DNA of 26,344 bases from an uncultured Micromonospora sp. (GCA_937951935.1 CALGAM010000260.1:1-26344), one strand, 5' to 3'. Counted from the first letter of the stretch, positions 1 through 8,012 are shown. Translations and numbers: made by a program. The notes: generated by a model from the sequence alone, not told the origin.

Positions 1-6
1 GGCCGC

Positions 7-654
7 CTACGAACGGGCCTCGTCGAGGTAGCCGGCGCCGGCCCGGATCAGCACCTGGAGCCGGTGGAGCACGTCGTCGAGCACCAGGTGGGGATCGACC
101 TTCTGACCACCCGGCTCGGACTCGATCTCCGCCAGCGCCCGGCAGACGTCCCAGATGTTGGCGTGCAGCGGCGCCCACTGCCAGAGCTCGTAGCTCAGCT
201 CGTCGACCACGGCCAGCGGCTGACCGATCAGGCCGAGAAGAAAACGGTCCGGAAGCTCCGGGTCGATCCCCAGCCCGGTCAGCAGCGAGTGGAAGCGGTG
301 GGCGCGGGCGAACACGACGGCCTCCTCGGTGCCCGGTGTCACCTCGGCCAGCGCCCCCTCGGCCAGCAGGTCGGCGAGAACCGGCGTCACGTCCTGTCCG
401 TCCCGCCGGCGTACCGTCTCGGCGAGCGCGGCCACGGTCCACGGCTGGTCCGCCGGGTCGCCGGGCAGGCCGTGCGCCAGGGTCCACAGCCCGAACTCCT
501 CGTCGGAGAAGAGCCGGACCACGCTGTCGCCGAGGCGCAGGCGGTGGTAGGCGAGCGGTTCGTCCGGTCCGGGATACACCGCGCCGAGGTAGTGCCCGAG
601 CGGGAACAACAGGCCGCCACCGGACGGCGCCTCCACCCTGCCCTCCGTGCTCAC
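7..654 (-). CDS. Hypothetical protein, paralogue of the next gene upstream
   Basis: 215-residue soluble protein that I cannot assign to a named family. It has no signal peptide or membrane segment. It shares an order of motifs with the gene at 651-1322: an early GxxxGxxxP-type stretch, 'SDEEF..W..AHG', a helical block resembling a small winged helix, 'FARAHR...LLxGLG', 'xxxGLIG', and 'ELWxWA...xxW..C'. The two are therefore tandem paralogues. It starts with GTG at 654, and its first bases overlap the stop of the upstream gene as GTGA, so translation is probably coupled. The stop TAG is at 7-9, so the gene is complete. No function is proposed. The paralogy is seen directly; the winged-helix idea is only inference. 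Confidence 0.8.
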   Translation of the reverse strand: MSTEGRVEAPSGGGLLFPLGHYLGAVYPGPDEPLAYHRLRLGDSVVRLFSDEEFGLWTLAHGLPGDPADQPWTVAALAETVRRRDGQDVTPVLADLLAEGALAEVTPGTEEAVVFARAHRFHSLLTGLGIDPELPDRFLLGLIGQPLAVVDELSYELWQWAPLHANIWDVCRALAEIESEPGGQKVDPHLVLDDVLHRLQVLIRAGAGYLDEARS

Positions 655-1322
655 CGCAGTCCCTCCAGGACGGCACTGCGGCGAACCACGTCGAGGTAGA
701 CGGCCTGTGCGGCGAGCAGCCCGGTCAGCGCGGCGAGGAAACCGGCGAGCACGCGGCCAGGATCGCAGAGGTCGGGATCGGTGCCGCCGGCCTCACGCTC
801 CTGCTCGGCGAACGACTCGCAGGCCGACCACAGGTCGGTCTCCTGGCCGGCCCACGACCACAGCTCGAAGACCGGCCGGCTCACCTGGACCACGGCGGCG
901 CCGATCAGACCGATCGAGTACAGCTCCGGCTCCTCCGGCGAGTTGCCGAGGCCCAGCAGGGTCGGTACGACCCGGTGGGCGCGGGCGAACGCGGCCGCCG
1001 CCGCGTCGTCCGAGGGGAACGCGGCGAGCAGTCCGCGGCCGAGCAACCGGTCGACGACCGCCTCCGGCGCGGCGATCCCCTGGGCACGCAACTCCCGCTC
1101 CAACAGGTCCAGGCTGGGGGGTCCGGCGGCGGGTGTCTCGTCCGTTCCGTGCGCGGCGACCCACGCGAGGAACTCGTCATCGGAAACCTCGTGGATCTCG
1201 GTGCCGCGCCGGATCTCGTGTCGCGGCTCCGCGTCGTCGTCCAGGTCGCCGGGAAAGCTACCGACGAAGAGGCCGACGGGTAGCACGGTCGGCGGTCGGT
1301 CCGGGGCAACTGGCACCGGCAC
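651..1322 (-). CDS. Hypothetical protein, tandem paralogue of the downstream gene
   Basis: 223-residue soluble acidic protein of unknown function, first gene of a two-gene unit with the paralogue at 7-654 (4-base GTGA overlap). It has the same motif order as its partner: 'VSDDEFLAWVAAHG' near residue 50, 'FARAHR' near 115, 'SIGLIGAAVVQVSRPVFELWSWAGQ' near 140-165, and a C-terminal Leu/Ala helix. The GTG start at 1322 has no clear Shine-Dalgarno, so a start a few codons in is possible. It is divergent from the four-cysteine gene at 1387 across a 64-base gap that must hold both promoters. It contains no catalytic motif that I recognise. Confidence 0.8.
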   Translation of the reverse strand: MPVPVAPDRPPTVLPVGLFVGSFPGDLDDDAEPRHEIRRGTEIHEVSDDEFLAWVAAHGTDETPAAGPPSLDLLERELRAQGIAAPEAVVDRLLGRGLLAAFPSDDAAAAAFARAHRVVPTLLGLGNSPEEPELYSIGLIGAAVVQVSRPVFELWSWAGQETDLWSACESFAEQEREAGGTDPDLCDPGRVLAGFLAALTGLLAAQAVYLDVVRRSAVLEGLR

Positions 1323-1386
1323 ATGCTAGCCCGGTCCGTACGCCCGAGGGCTGCCGTCCGCCAGCCCAGCCAGTAGGGTCGCAGGC

Positions 1387-1941
1387 ATGACACTGCGGTT
1401 GGCCCGTACCAGCGCCGAGGCCTACCTCTACATGGAACTGCATCCCTGCGACAGGTGCGGGGAGAGTGAGTTCGAGCCGGTCAGCGCCGTGGTCTCCGTG
1501 CAGGGTGACCTGGCCAGCCGGTACACCGGGGCCTGCCCGAGCTGCGGGAACGAGCGTGAGTTCATGTTCCGGATCCCGGAGCAGCCGCTTCTGGTCGACC
1601 CGGAGAACCCCCGGTTCGGCGCCGACCAACCCTCCGAGCTGCTGGACCCGGGGGAGTGGCTCTGGGTGGCCGACACGATCGCCAGCAGCGTCCCCACGAA
1701 CCCGGACGGGCTGAGCGCGGAGCAGCGACGTGACGCGCGGGTGGACCTGCGCGGCGCGGCGGCCGCGGTCGACGAGGTGCTGAAGTTCATCCCGCCCGAT
1801 GCGGACGCCGTACCGGTCGGGGCGTTCGACAGCGACCGGGGACGTGAGGTCTACCAGGCCGAGCCGGGCCGCTTCCGCCGGGCACGGCTGGAGGCCGTCG
1901 CCCAGACGTACCGGGAGTTGGCCGAGCGTTTCGCGACCTGA
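1387..1941 (+). CDS. Hypothetical protein with zinc-ribbon-like CxxC pair
   Basis: 184-residue protein. Two cysteine pairs, CDRC near residue 21 and CPSC near residue 51, are spaced about 30 residues apart. This is the layout of a small zinc ribbon near the N terminus. The rest is acidic and mostly helical, including 'PSELLDPGEWLWVADTIA' and a C-terminal helix rich in Arg and Glu. It has no signal peptide or TM segment. ATG at 1387 is preceded by a weak GTAGGG about 9 bases upstream. The gene is divergent from the tandem paralogues at 7-1322, which suggests a shared promoter region but does not prove a common function. Zinc binding is inferred from cysteine spacing only. Confidence 0.82.
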   Translation: MTLRLARTSAEAYLYMELHPCDRCGESEFEPVSAVVSVQGDLASRYTGACPSCGNEREFMFRIPEQPLLVDPENPRFGADQPSELLDPGEWLWVADTIASSVPTNPDGLSAEQRRDARVDLRGAAAAVDEVLKFIPPDADAVPVGAFDSDRGREVYQAEPGRFRRARLEAVAQTYRELAERFAT

Positions 1942-2222
1942 GCCGTCCTCCGGTCCCGGCGTGGGGCACCTCCGCGGATCCGGTACGTCGGGCGTCCCGT
2001 TCCGGCCGTGGTCGGGGTGCGGACCCGTCGCGGCCCCCGGTCGCCGCGGGTCCCGCTCGGCACCGCCGGCTCCCCGCGGCACCGCCCGGGCTCGGCTCCT
2101 GCCACACGGCGCGGTGTTCCCGTCACCTGGTTCGGCTGGATCCGGCCACCGCGCGCGGTGACAATGGAGCGTCGGGCGCCGAGCCCGTGTGGGGGGGCAT
2201 ACGGACGAAGGGAACCGGCATC

Positions 2223-2618
2223 ATGACCGAGCGGACCGGCCCGGTCCCGACCGCCGAGCTCACGCTCACCACCATCAACGTCAGCGCGCCCGATCCCGGC
2301 GCGCTCGCCCGGTTCTACCGGCGGCTCCTCGGTTGGGAACTCGTGGCCGAGGAACCGGACTGGGTGTTGCTGCGTAACCCGACCGGCGGCGTCGGCCTCG
2401 CGTTCCAGACCGAGACGCACTACGTCCGCCCGGTCTGGCCGGCCGGTCCGGGTGACCAGCAGATGATGATGCATCTGGAGATCAGGGTCGACGACCTCGA
2501 CCGGGCCGCCGCGCACGCCGAGGCCTGTGGCGCGGTTCGGGCCGGGTCCCAGCCCCAGGACGACGTCCGGGTGTACCTCGACCCGGCCGGTCACCCCTTC
2601 TGTCTCTGGCTCGGGTGA
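2223..2618 (+). CDS. VOC family (glyoxalase-like fold) protein
   Basis: 131-residue protein of the vicinal oxygen chelate superfamily. Two beta-alpha-beta repeats are visible. The first begins 'LTTINVSAPDPGALARFYRRLLGWEL'. The second contains 'MMHLEIRVDDLDRAAAHAEACGA' and ends with the typical 'VYLDPAGHPFCLW'. The length fits a single-module Glyoxalase_6-type protein that would work as a dimer. I chose ATG at 2223 because AAGGGA sits about 9 bases upstream; the open frame extends to a GTG at 2187 without a better site. The substrate cannot be predicted: such proteins act in thiol-dependent isomerisation, antibiotic binding or ring cleavage. The 281 bases before it (1942-2222) show no gene and no clear repeat. 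Confidence 0.88.
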   Translation: MTERTGPVPTAELTLTTINVSAPDPGALARFYRRLLGWELVAEEPDWVLLRNPTGGVGLAFQTETHYVRPVWPAGPGDQQMMMHLEIRVDDLDRAAAHAEACGAVRAGSQPQDDVRVYLDPAGHPFCLWLG

Positions 2619-2734
2619 GCCGCGCGCCGGCACCGGCGGATCCGCCGGGTTCCGCCTCGCGCCCGCGCCACCTCCTGTGCCGGCATCGGTAGGGTCTGTC
2701 GGCGAGGGACGGGACGAGCCACGGGAGTTGGGTG

Positions 2735-3934
2735 GTGGGACGCACGACGGCGCCGACGCGTTGGGTGACGAGCTGGACGGCGATGCCGATGCTCGCCGAG
2801 CCGGACAACCTGCCGCCCGCGCCGTTCACCCGGGCCGGTCTGGTGCTGGCGGACGCCACGCTGCGCCAGACCCTGCGGGTCACGCTGGGCGGTCCGCGGT
2901 TCCGCCTGCGGATCTCCAACGCCTTCGGGGGCACGCCGCTGTCGATCACCGCGGTGACGGTGGCACGGCCGGCCGGCGGACGCGCCGGCGTCGGCGACGT
3001 CGAGCCCGGCACGGTACGAACGGTGTCGTTCGGCGGGCGGACCTCGGTGGTGGTCCCCGCCGGGGCGCACCTGGTCTCCGACCCGGTCGAGTTTCCGCTG
3101 GCGGCGCGGAGCAACCTCACGGTGACGCTCTACCTGGCCCAGGGGCAGGCGTCCACCGCCGTCACCTCGCATCCGGGATCCCGGACCACCTCCCACCTCA
3201 GTGCCGGCAACCACGCCGCCGCCACCACCCTGCCCGCGGCGGTGCGGGTCGAACACTGGTACTTCATCAGCGGCCTTGAGGTCGCGGCGTCGCCCACCGC
3301 CGCCGCGGTCGTGGCGGTGGGGGACTCGTTGACCGACGGACGCGGCTCCACCACGGACGGAAACGACCGCTGGCCGGACCAGCTCCTCGACCGGCTACAC
3401 GCCGGCGGCGTCACCGAGGTCGCCGTGCTGAACCAGGGTGCCGGCGGCAACCGGGTCCTGCGCGACGGGCTGGGTCCGAACGCGCTGGCCCGGATGGACC
3501 GGGACGTGCTGGCACAGAGCGGGGTACGGTGGCTGGTCGTCTTCGAGGGCGTCAACGACATCGGCACGGCCGCGGCCACCGAGGCGGCGCAGAAGGCGGT
3601 GGTCGACGACCTCCTCACGGCGTACGACCAGATCGTCACCCGGGCGCACGCCCACGGCATCCGGGTGTACGGCGCGACCCTGACCCCGTTCGGTGGCCAC
3701 GACGACTACGACGATCCGGCCGGATTCCGGGAGTCGTCCCGACAGACGGTCAACGCCTGGATCCGTGGCAGCGGTCGGTTCGACGCCGTGCTCGACTTCG
3801 ATCGGGCGGTACGCGATCCGGAGGAGCCGCGCCGCCTGAGACCGGTGGCCGACACCGGCGACCACCTGCACCTCAACCCGACCGGCTACCGCCTGCTCGC
3901 CGAGGCCGTGCCGGTCGAGCTGTTCCGGTCCTGA
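2735..3934 (+). CDS. SGNH/GDSL-family hydrolase (esterase-like)
   Basis: About 399 residues. The N-terminal ~180 residues look like the beta-rich domain found in front of some carbohydrate-esterase SGNH enzymes. The C-terminal half carries all four SGNH blocks: 'VAVGDSLTDG' with the nucleophile serine near residue 198, 'NQGAGGNR' near 234-240, 'FEGVNDIG' near 271-278 with the block III Asn, and 'DHLHLNP' near 376-382 with the Asp/His pair. The catalytic set is therefore intact. There is no signal peptide despite the family's frequent secretion, so it may be cytoplasmic. GTG at 2735 lies 7 bases after GGGAG; GTG at 2732 is an alternative start. Probable role: deacylation of a sugar or glycan ester. 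Its 3' end overlaps the convergent gene by 49 bases. Confidence 0.9.
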   Translation: MGRTTAPTRWVTSWTAMPMLAEPDNLPPAPFTRAGLVLADATLRQTLRVTLGGPRFRLRISNAFGGTPLSITAVTVARPAGGRAGVGDVEPGTVRTVSFGGRTSVVVPAGAHLVSDPVEFPLAARSNLTVTLYLAQGQASTAVTSHPGSRTTSHLSAGNHAAATTLPAAVRVEHWYFISGLEVAASPTAAAVVAVGDSLTDGRGSTTDGNDRWPDQLLDRLHAGGVTEVAVLNQGAGGNRVLRDGLGPNALARMDRDVLAQSGVRWLVVFEGVNDIGTAAATEAAQKAVVDDLLTAYDQIVTRAHAHGIRVYGATLTPFGGHDDYDDPAGFRESSRQTVNAWIRGSGRFDAVLDFDRAVRDPEEPRRLRPVADTGDHLHLNPTGYRLLAEAVPVELFRS

Positions 3935-4971
3935 CGCCTCGGCCGGGAGGCGAGAAGGGGGTGCCGGCCGGGCGGCAGGTCCGCGGCGTGCCGGCCGGTG
4001 GCCGGGAGTGGGCCACGGCCGACGTCGCGCCGCCGGCCGCGATTGGCCGGCGGCGCGGGTTGGCCCGTCTTCCCCGGTGGGCGGTCGCCGTTGCCGTTCC
4101 CGTTCCCCCGGCCGTTTCCGTTTCCGTCCTCCTGCCCGTTCCGGTTTCCCTGGCCCTGGCTTCCGGAGCTGTCCTGCTGCGGGTTCGCGGTGGTGCCCAG
4201 GAGCTTTCGGCAGTACGCCTCGACCTTCGCGGCGCCACCCGCGGCGGCGACGAGATCCGGCGTCGGGGGTTTCTCCGGCGCCCTGCCGTTCCCCGCGTTC
4301 CGGGCGAGGTATCCGCGGCACCTGCCGACGATCGAAGGTTCCGGGGCCACGTGGTCCTCCGAGGGTGTGCCGGCGCCGTGGGCACCGGGCGAGGTGACGC
4401 TCGGCGGCGCGGTCGGCGCCGTCGTCGGGAGGGTCGTCGTCGGGGGAGGGGTCGTGGCTGGCTCCGTGGTGGCTGACTCCGTCGTGGCTGGTGCCGTGGT
4501 GGCGGGCGCCGTTGTGGTGGGCCGGGCGCCGGCCGGTACGGGCGTCGGTGGCGTCGGAACCAGCATCTCGGCAGCCAGCGCCGCACCCGCGGTGACGGTG
4601 GCGACGCCGGCCGCCGCCCAGGCGGCCACTCCGGCGGTCAACCGACGCCCTGACCATCCGGTTGGGGACGGCTTCCGTGAACCACCGTGGGCCGCCCGAT
4701 CCGTTCCGCCCGGGTGCACACCGTCGACGAGACGGCTGTGACGGGCCGCCCGGAAGGCGGCGACCGCCGCCTCCTCGCCGTCCAGTTCACCGGGCCGCGC
4801 CGGTGCGGCCGCGGCCGAGAGCAGCCTGGCGAGCGGCTCCGGCGCGTCACCGGTCTGCCGGAGCAGGTCCTCGGGCGTCGGCTGCCGGGCCGCGTTCGCC
4901 GCCTCGGCCGCGGCGTCCAGCAGCCGCTCCGCGGCCTCCGCCCCGGGCCGTCCCCGTCGGCGGAACCCCAT
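3886..4971 (-). CDS. One-TM anti-sigma-like membrane protein downstream of ECF sigma factor
   Basis: 361 residues. Layout: cytoplasmic N-terminal domain of about 110 residues, one TM segment (near residues 111-138), a Thr/Ala/Pro-rich spacer with ATTxPATT repeats, an extracellular patch with two cysteines (near 218 and 254, 'GRCRGYLA' and 'EAYCRKLLG'), then a Gly-Asn repeat tail and a basic end. An N-in single-TM product directly after an ECF sigma gene is the standard position for an anti-sigma factor. No zinc anti-sigma HxxxCxxC motif is present, so this is inference from context. I chose ATG at 4971 because AGGGGAG lies 5 bases before it; the upstream ATG at 4992 would overlap the sigma stop. 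The basic C-terminal tail overlaps the end of the convergent hydrolase gene. Confidence 0.8.
   Translation of the reverse strand: MGFRRRGRPGAEAAERLLDAAAEAANAARQPTPEDLLRQTGDAPEPLARLLSAAAAPARPGELDGEEAAVAAFRAARHSRLVDGVHPGGTDRAAHGGSRKPSPTGWSGRRLTAGVAAWAAAGVATVTAGAALAAEMLVPTPPTPVPAGARPTTTAPATTAPATTESATTEPATTPPPTTTLPTTAPTAPPSVTSPGAHGAGTPSEDHVAPEPSIVGRCRGYLARNAGNGRAPEKPPTPDLVAAAGGAAKVEAYCRKLLGTTANPQQDSSGSQGQGNRNGQEDGNGNGRGNGNGNGDRPPGKTGQPAPPANRGRRRDVGRGPLPATGRHAADLPPGRHPLLASRPRRQDRNSSTGTASASRR
3935..3952 (+). terminator. Hairpin immediately after the SGNH hydrolase stop
   Basis: CGCCTC and GAGGCG form a perfect 6-base stem with a 6-base loop directly after the TGA at 3932-3934. There is no T-tract, as is common for actinobacterial terminators. 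It lies within the last codons of the convergent gene, so function is uncertain. Confidence 0.35.
4083..4165 (-). repeat. Hexamer-like Gly-Asn coding repeat
   Basis: Degenerate tandem hexamers (plus-strand GTTCC/GTTTCC type) encode a Gly-Asn-rich tract in the C-terminal part of the membrane protein. The tract is prone to slippage, so its length probably varies between strains. Confidence 0.6.
4408..4533 (-). repeat. Thr/Ala/Pro-rich coding repeat (ATTxPATT type)
   Basis: Imperfect 15-base units encode repeated A-T-T-x-x blocks just outside the TM segment of the anti-sigma-like protein. This is typical of an extended, possibly glycosylated linker crossing the cell wall. Confidence 0.55.
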
Positions 4972-4982
4972 CCATGCTCCCC

Positions 4983-5627
4983 TCAGCGCCATGCCCGACC
5001 CGCCTCGACGTGTGCGGCGGAGCGTACGTCAACCGGCGGACCGACCACCCGTTCCGCCCCGGCGACGTCGACCAGGGGGGCGTCATCCTTGGCGAGTAGC
5101 CGCGCCAGCCGGCGCAGGCCGCGGTGGGCGGCGGTGCGGACCGCCCCGGGACGCTTGCCCAACACCCGGGCCGTACTCTCCGCGTCGAGTCCGATGACGG
5201 TACGCAACAGGACCGCCTCGGCCTCCGTCCGAGGAAGTGCGGCGATCAACGCGATCGCCGCGTCGGTGCCGAGTCCCTCGTCCGCGCGGTCGGCGGTGTC
5301 CTCGGTGGCCGGCAGGTCGGCGAGCGCCTCGACCGGTACCGGCAGCGCGGGCCGGCGGCGTTGGTGTCGCAGGTGGTCCAGCGCGCGGTTGCGGGCGATC
5401 CGCGTCGCCCAGGCCCGGAAACCAGGACCGCCGGCGAAGGTGTTGAGGTCGCGGGCGATCTGCAGCCAGGTCTCCGACGCCACGTCCTCGGCATCGGTAC
5501 CGACCAGCGCGGTCAGGTAGCGCAGCAGGCCCGGCTGGAGGGCACGGTAGAGCAGGCGAAACGCCTCCTCGTCCCCGTCCTGCGCCAACCGGACCGTGGC
5601 GGCCAGGTCGTTCGGGACGCTCGGCAC
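4983..5627 (-). CDS. ECF-family RNA polymerase sigma factor
   Basis: 214-residue group 4 sigma factor that directs RNA polymerase to a small regulon. Region 2 spans about residues 8-90: 'DGDEEAFRLLYRALQPGLLRYLTALVG', then 'DAEDVASETWLQIARD', then 'FRAWATRIARNRALDHLR'. Region 4 spans about 124-178: 'ALPRTEAEAVLLRTVIGLDAESTARVLGKRPGAVRTAAHRGLRRLA', a helix-turn-helix that reads the -35 element. A 35-residue tail follows. The start is GTG at 5627, with GAGGGAAG 7 bases upstream. It is the first gene of a unit with the anti-sigma-like gene, 11 bases apart. A GGAACC element on the minus strand at 5669-5674 resembles an ECF -35, so autoregulation is possible, but no well-spaced -10 is evident. Confidence 0.93.
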   Translation of the reverse strand: MPSVPNDLAATVRLAQDGDEEAFRLLYRALQPGLLRYLTALVGTDAEDVASETWLQIARDLNTFAGGPGFRAWATRIARNRALDHLRHQRRRPALPVPVEALADLPATEDTADRADEGLGTDAAIALIAALPRTEAEAVLLRTVIGLDAESTARVLGKRPGAVRTAAHRGLRRLARLLAKDDAPLVDVAGAERVVGPPVDVRSAAHVEAGRAWR

Positions 5628-5785
5628 CGGTTACTTCCCTCGTCTACGCTGGTGGCCGCCCTACGCTAGGTTCCGACCCTGTCCTCAGGCAAGCGGTGCG
5701 CCGATCAGATTCCGTGGCGAACGTCGGCCGCCGTGGCAGGCGTGTCGAGGTAACGTCCGGCCCCTGTGCGGCGCTCGCCCGACGG

Positions 5786-5808
5786 CCGGCGGCGAGAACC
5801 ACCGCCGG
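5786..5808 (-). terminator. Hairpin downstream of the DUF418 gene
   Basis: CCGGCGG and CCGCCGG form a perfect 7-base stem with a 9-base loop, about 27 bases past the DUF418 stop on the minus strand. There is no T-tract. Confidence 0.4.
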
Positions 5809-5834
5809 AGAACGGCAGCCGCCAGGACCAGACG

Positions 5835-7085
5835 TCACACCCGGGCCAGCAGCGCCTTCTGCACGGTCTCCAGCGGTCCCTGGGGAAACCGTCGGAGCCA
5901 GAGTCGGGCTCCCTCGACGAGTACGGCGCAGACGGCCACCCAGAGCGCGAAGACCCACCAGGGCCGTGCGTCGGCGAGCGTGGCGGCGAGCCCGAGACCC
6001 CAGCCGTAGCAGACCGCCGCGCAGAGCAGGTTCTGGAGGACGTAGCAGCTCAGGGCGGTACGACCGACGGCGGTGAGGCGGGTGACGGCTGTCGCGACCA
6101 GGCCGGTCAGCCGGCCGGCGGTGGCGTCGGACACCGGTGGCGTACCGCCGGAGGAGACGGCGGGGGATTCGACCGTCCCGGTCCGGACGAACCGGTCCAA
6201 CAGCATCCCGACCAGCCCGAGGTAGCCGAGGGCGACCAGTGGGGGAAGGACGTACCGGTCGATCAGGAAGAGATCGGGCCCGCCTAGCGTGGTCACGACG
6301 TTCAGCGGCAGACCGAGCCCAAGCCCGATGCCCGCGAGCCGGCGCCGGATCCGCCGCCCCGTCTCGTCGGCGCCGAACGCCCCGGCCCGGAAGAGCCGGA
6401 CACCGAGCAGGAAGAGGAAGAGCAGCAGACCGAAGCTGACGATCGGCTCCAGCCGCAGCGCCAGCAGGTTGTCGACCCGGAAACGGAGCTGGTCGAGGTA
6501 GCTGCCGGAGCTGAACAGGGTCGCCAGCCGCGGGTCGGGCTCCGGGGCCGTGTCCGGCTCCGCGACCAGAGCGGCGGTGCCCAGCAGCATCAGCGCCAGG
6601 TGCAGCGTCCCGGCGGTCCAGAACACCGCGCCCTGTACGCGACGGGACCGGTTCAGCAGCCCGGCAACCACGAGCGCGGCGACGGCGTACCCCATCAGGA
6701 CGTCGAAGGCGAAGACCAGCAGGAAGTGCAGGGTCCCCTCGGCGAGCAGCAGCGCCGCCCGCCACCGGTAGCGGCCCGGCCAGCGTTCGCCACGCCGCGT
6801 CGCCGAGGTGTACTGGATCGCCAGCCCGACCCCGAACAACACGGTGAGCAGCGCCAGGAACTTGCCGTTGGCCAGGAGGCGGAAGAGCGTCTCGACCGGG
6901 TTCGTGGCCAGCGGGGTGATGCTGCCGAGGTCGACGAGCGTGCCGTACTCGCCGGCGGGATCACTGAAGATCCAGACATTGGTGGCGAGAGTGCCCAGGA
7001 TGGCGACCCCGCGCAGCACGTCCAGCAGTACCAGGCGACCCGTTGTGGGCTTCGCGCGCGCGACGGTCGGCAGGGTGGTGTCCAA
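5835..7085 (-). CDS. DUF418 family polytopic membrane protein
   Basis: 416 residues with about nine or ten hydrophobic segments. It opens with the signature 'LLDVLRGVAILGTLATNVWIF', followed by 'LFRLLANGKFLALLTVLFGVGLAIQ' and a C-terminal 'VGRTALSCYVLQNLLC' with a final TM pair. These features match the DUF418/YeiB type of membrane protein, whose function is largely unknown; acyl or osmolyte transfer has been suggested for relatives. The start is TTG at 7085, with GAGGAGAA about 6 bases before it. The frame continues far upstream, but those codons lie over the methyltransferase gene in another frame and do not look like this family. It may follow the methyltransferase on the same transcript, although a hairpin lies between them. 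Confidence 0.88.
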   Translation of the reverse strand: MDTTLPTVARAKPTTGRLVLLDVLRGVAILGTLATNVWIFSDPAGEYGTLVDLGSITPLATNPVETLFRLLANGKFLALLTVLFGVGLAIQYTSATRRGERWPGRYRWRAALLLAEGTLHFLLVFAFDVLMGYAVAALVVAGLLNRSRRVQGAVFWTAGTLHLALMLLGTAALVAEPDTAPEPDPRLATLFSSGSYLDQLRFRVDNLLALRLEPIVSFGLLLFLFLLGVRLFRAGAFGADETGRRIRRRLAGIGLGLGLPLNVVTTLGGPDLFLIDRYVLPPLVALGYLGLVGMLLDRFVRTGTVESPAVSSGGTPPVSDATAGRLTGLVATAVTRLTAVGRTALSCYVLQNLLCAAVCYGWGLGLAATLADARPWWVFALWVAVCAVLVEGARLWLRRFPQGPLETVQKALLARV

Positions 7086-7336
7086 TGGCTTTTCTCCTCG
7101 TGGTCGGCGTCGTCTCCCAGCGTCGGCGACCACGGCGCCCGGTGCGTCGTCCCGGGCGGGGAATCCGGGATACCACCTTCTGCGGAGTCGCGGGGACCGC
7201 CGGGGTACGGGCGTCGGAGGACGGAAGACGGACGGGCGGCGTGCGGGCCGGGTCGACGCGGCCGGTCCGCGTGCCGTGGCGACCGTCCCGGCCGCGTGCG
7301 TCGGCGCGCACGGCCGGGCCGGGTCGTCCGCCGTCA

Positions 7337-7358
7337 CCGGCGGTCCGCTCACCGCCGG
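7337..7358 (-). terminator. Hairpin over the methyltransferase stop codon
   Basis: CCGGCGGT and ACCGCCGG form a perfect 8-base stem with a 6-base loop that straddles the stop at 7349-7351. It may terminate or stabilise the methyltransferase transcript ahead of the 263-base gap before the DUF418 gene. No T-tract follows. Confidence 0.4.
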
Positions 7359-7966
7359 GCGAGAAAGACGTCGAGGTTGCGCAGCTGGCGTCGTACGACC
7401 TCGCGGAAGCACCCCGCGAGCGAGGCCGCGATCCGGTCCAGGATGTCGGCGGGTAGTCGCAGGCGCTCGATGGAGCCGGGGGGAGCGGTGCCACCGTGCC
7501 AGGCGATCACCGCCGTGCCGCCGGGACGGACCACACGGTGCAGCTCGCGTACCCCGGCGTCCAGGTCCGGCCAGATCGCCACGTTGTTGACGGAGACGAC
7601 GCGGTCCACGCTCTGGCGGGCCAGCCCGGTACGGTCGGCGGTGCCGACCGCCAACCTGACCCGGCCGGCCCGCACCGCCGCGCGGTTGGTCCGGGCCGCC
7701 AGCGCGCGCATCTCGGCCGAGGGATCGACGCCGAGGATGACGGACGCCTCGGTGCGGTCGGCCAGCAGGCGGATCAGGGCGCCCGGACCGTGGCCCACCT
7801 CCAGGACGCGCTGCCCGGGCCGCACGTCGAGGATCTGGAGCAGGTCGGCCTGCCGGTTGGTCCGGAGCATGAGCAGTCCGGCGAGACGTCCGCGCAGACC
7901 GCGTGGGTTGGCGAAGGGGGACCGGACGGGTTGGCCGGTGACCCACGAGCGGGGGGTGTCGTCCAC
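7349..7966 (-). CDS. Class I SAM-dependent methyltransferase
   Basis: 205 residues. Motif I is 'VLEVGHGPG' (residues 54-62), followed by an acidic residue after strand 2 in 'VILGVDPSAEM' (Asp81), 'VSVNNVAIW' in the motif IV region, and 'ELHRVVRPGGTAVIAWHGG' as the typical motif near strand 5. It is a small Methyltransf_11/25-type enzyme, and the substrate cannot be read from the sequence. The start is GTG at 7966. There is no Shine-Dalgarno, and the likely promoter lies so close that the mRNA may be leaderless. The gene is divergent from a MerR regulator, with a SoxR-box-like operator between them, so it is the probable target of that regulator. Confidence 0.9.
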   Translation of the reverse strand: MDDTPRSWVTGQPVRSPFANPRGLRGRLAGLLMLRTNRQADLLQILDVRPGQRVLEVGHGPGALIRLLADRTEASVILGVDPSAEMRALAARTNRAAVRAGRVRLAVGTADRTGLARQSVDRVVSVNNVAIWPDLDAGVRELHRVVRPGGTAVIAWHGGTAPPGSIERLRLPADILDRIAASLAGCFREVVRRQLRNLDVFLARR

Positions 7967-7982
7967 GGCGGCCAGGCTGGCA

Positions 7983-8000
7983 CCTCAAGCCCGCTTGAAG
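7983..8000. promoter_or_regulatory. MerR-type operator, SoxR-box-like
   Basis: CCTCAAG-CCCG-CTTGAAG is an 18-base near-palindrome with the same half-sites as the classical SoxR box (CCTCAAG-N4-CTTGAGG), one arm base changed. It sits between the divergent methyltransferase (start 7966) and MerR gene (start 8013). On the minus strand, TTGACT at 7999-8004 could be the -35 of a long-spacer MerR promoter; the -10 19 bases further on is weak. Confidence 0.65.
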
Positions 8001-8012
8001 TCAAATCGTCGC

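Noticed and set aside
7086..7988. Extension of the DUF418 frame to give a 717-residue protein
   Set aside because: The added part overlaps the methyltransferase gene in a different frame and reads as Arg/Pro-rich noise. A TTG with a strong ribosome binding site gives the normal family length.
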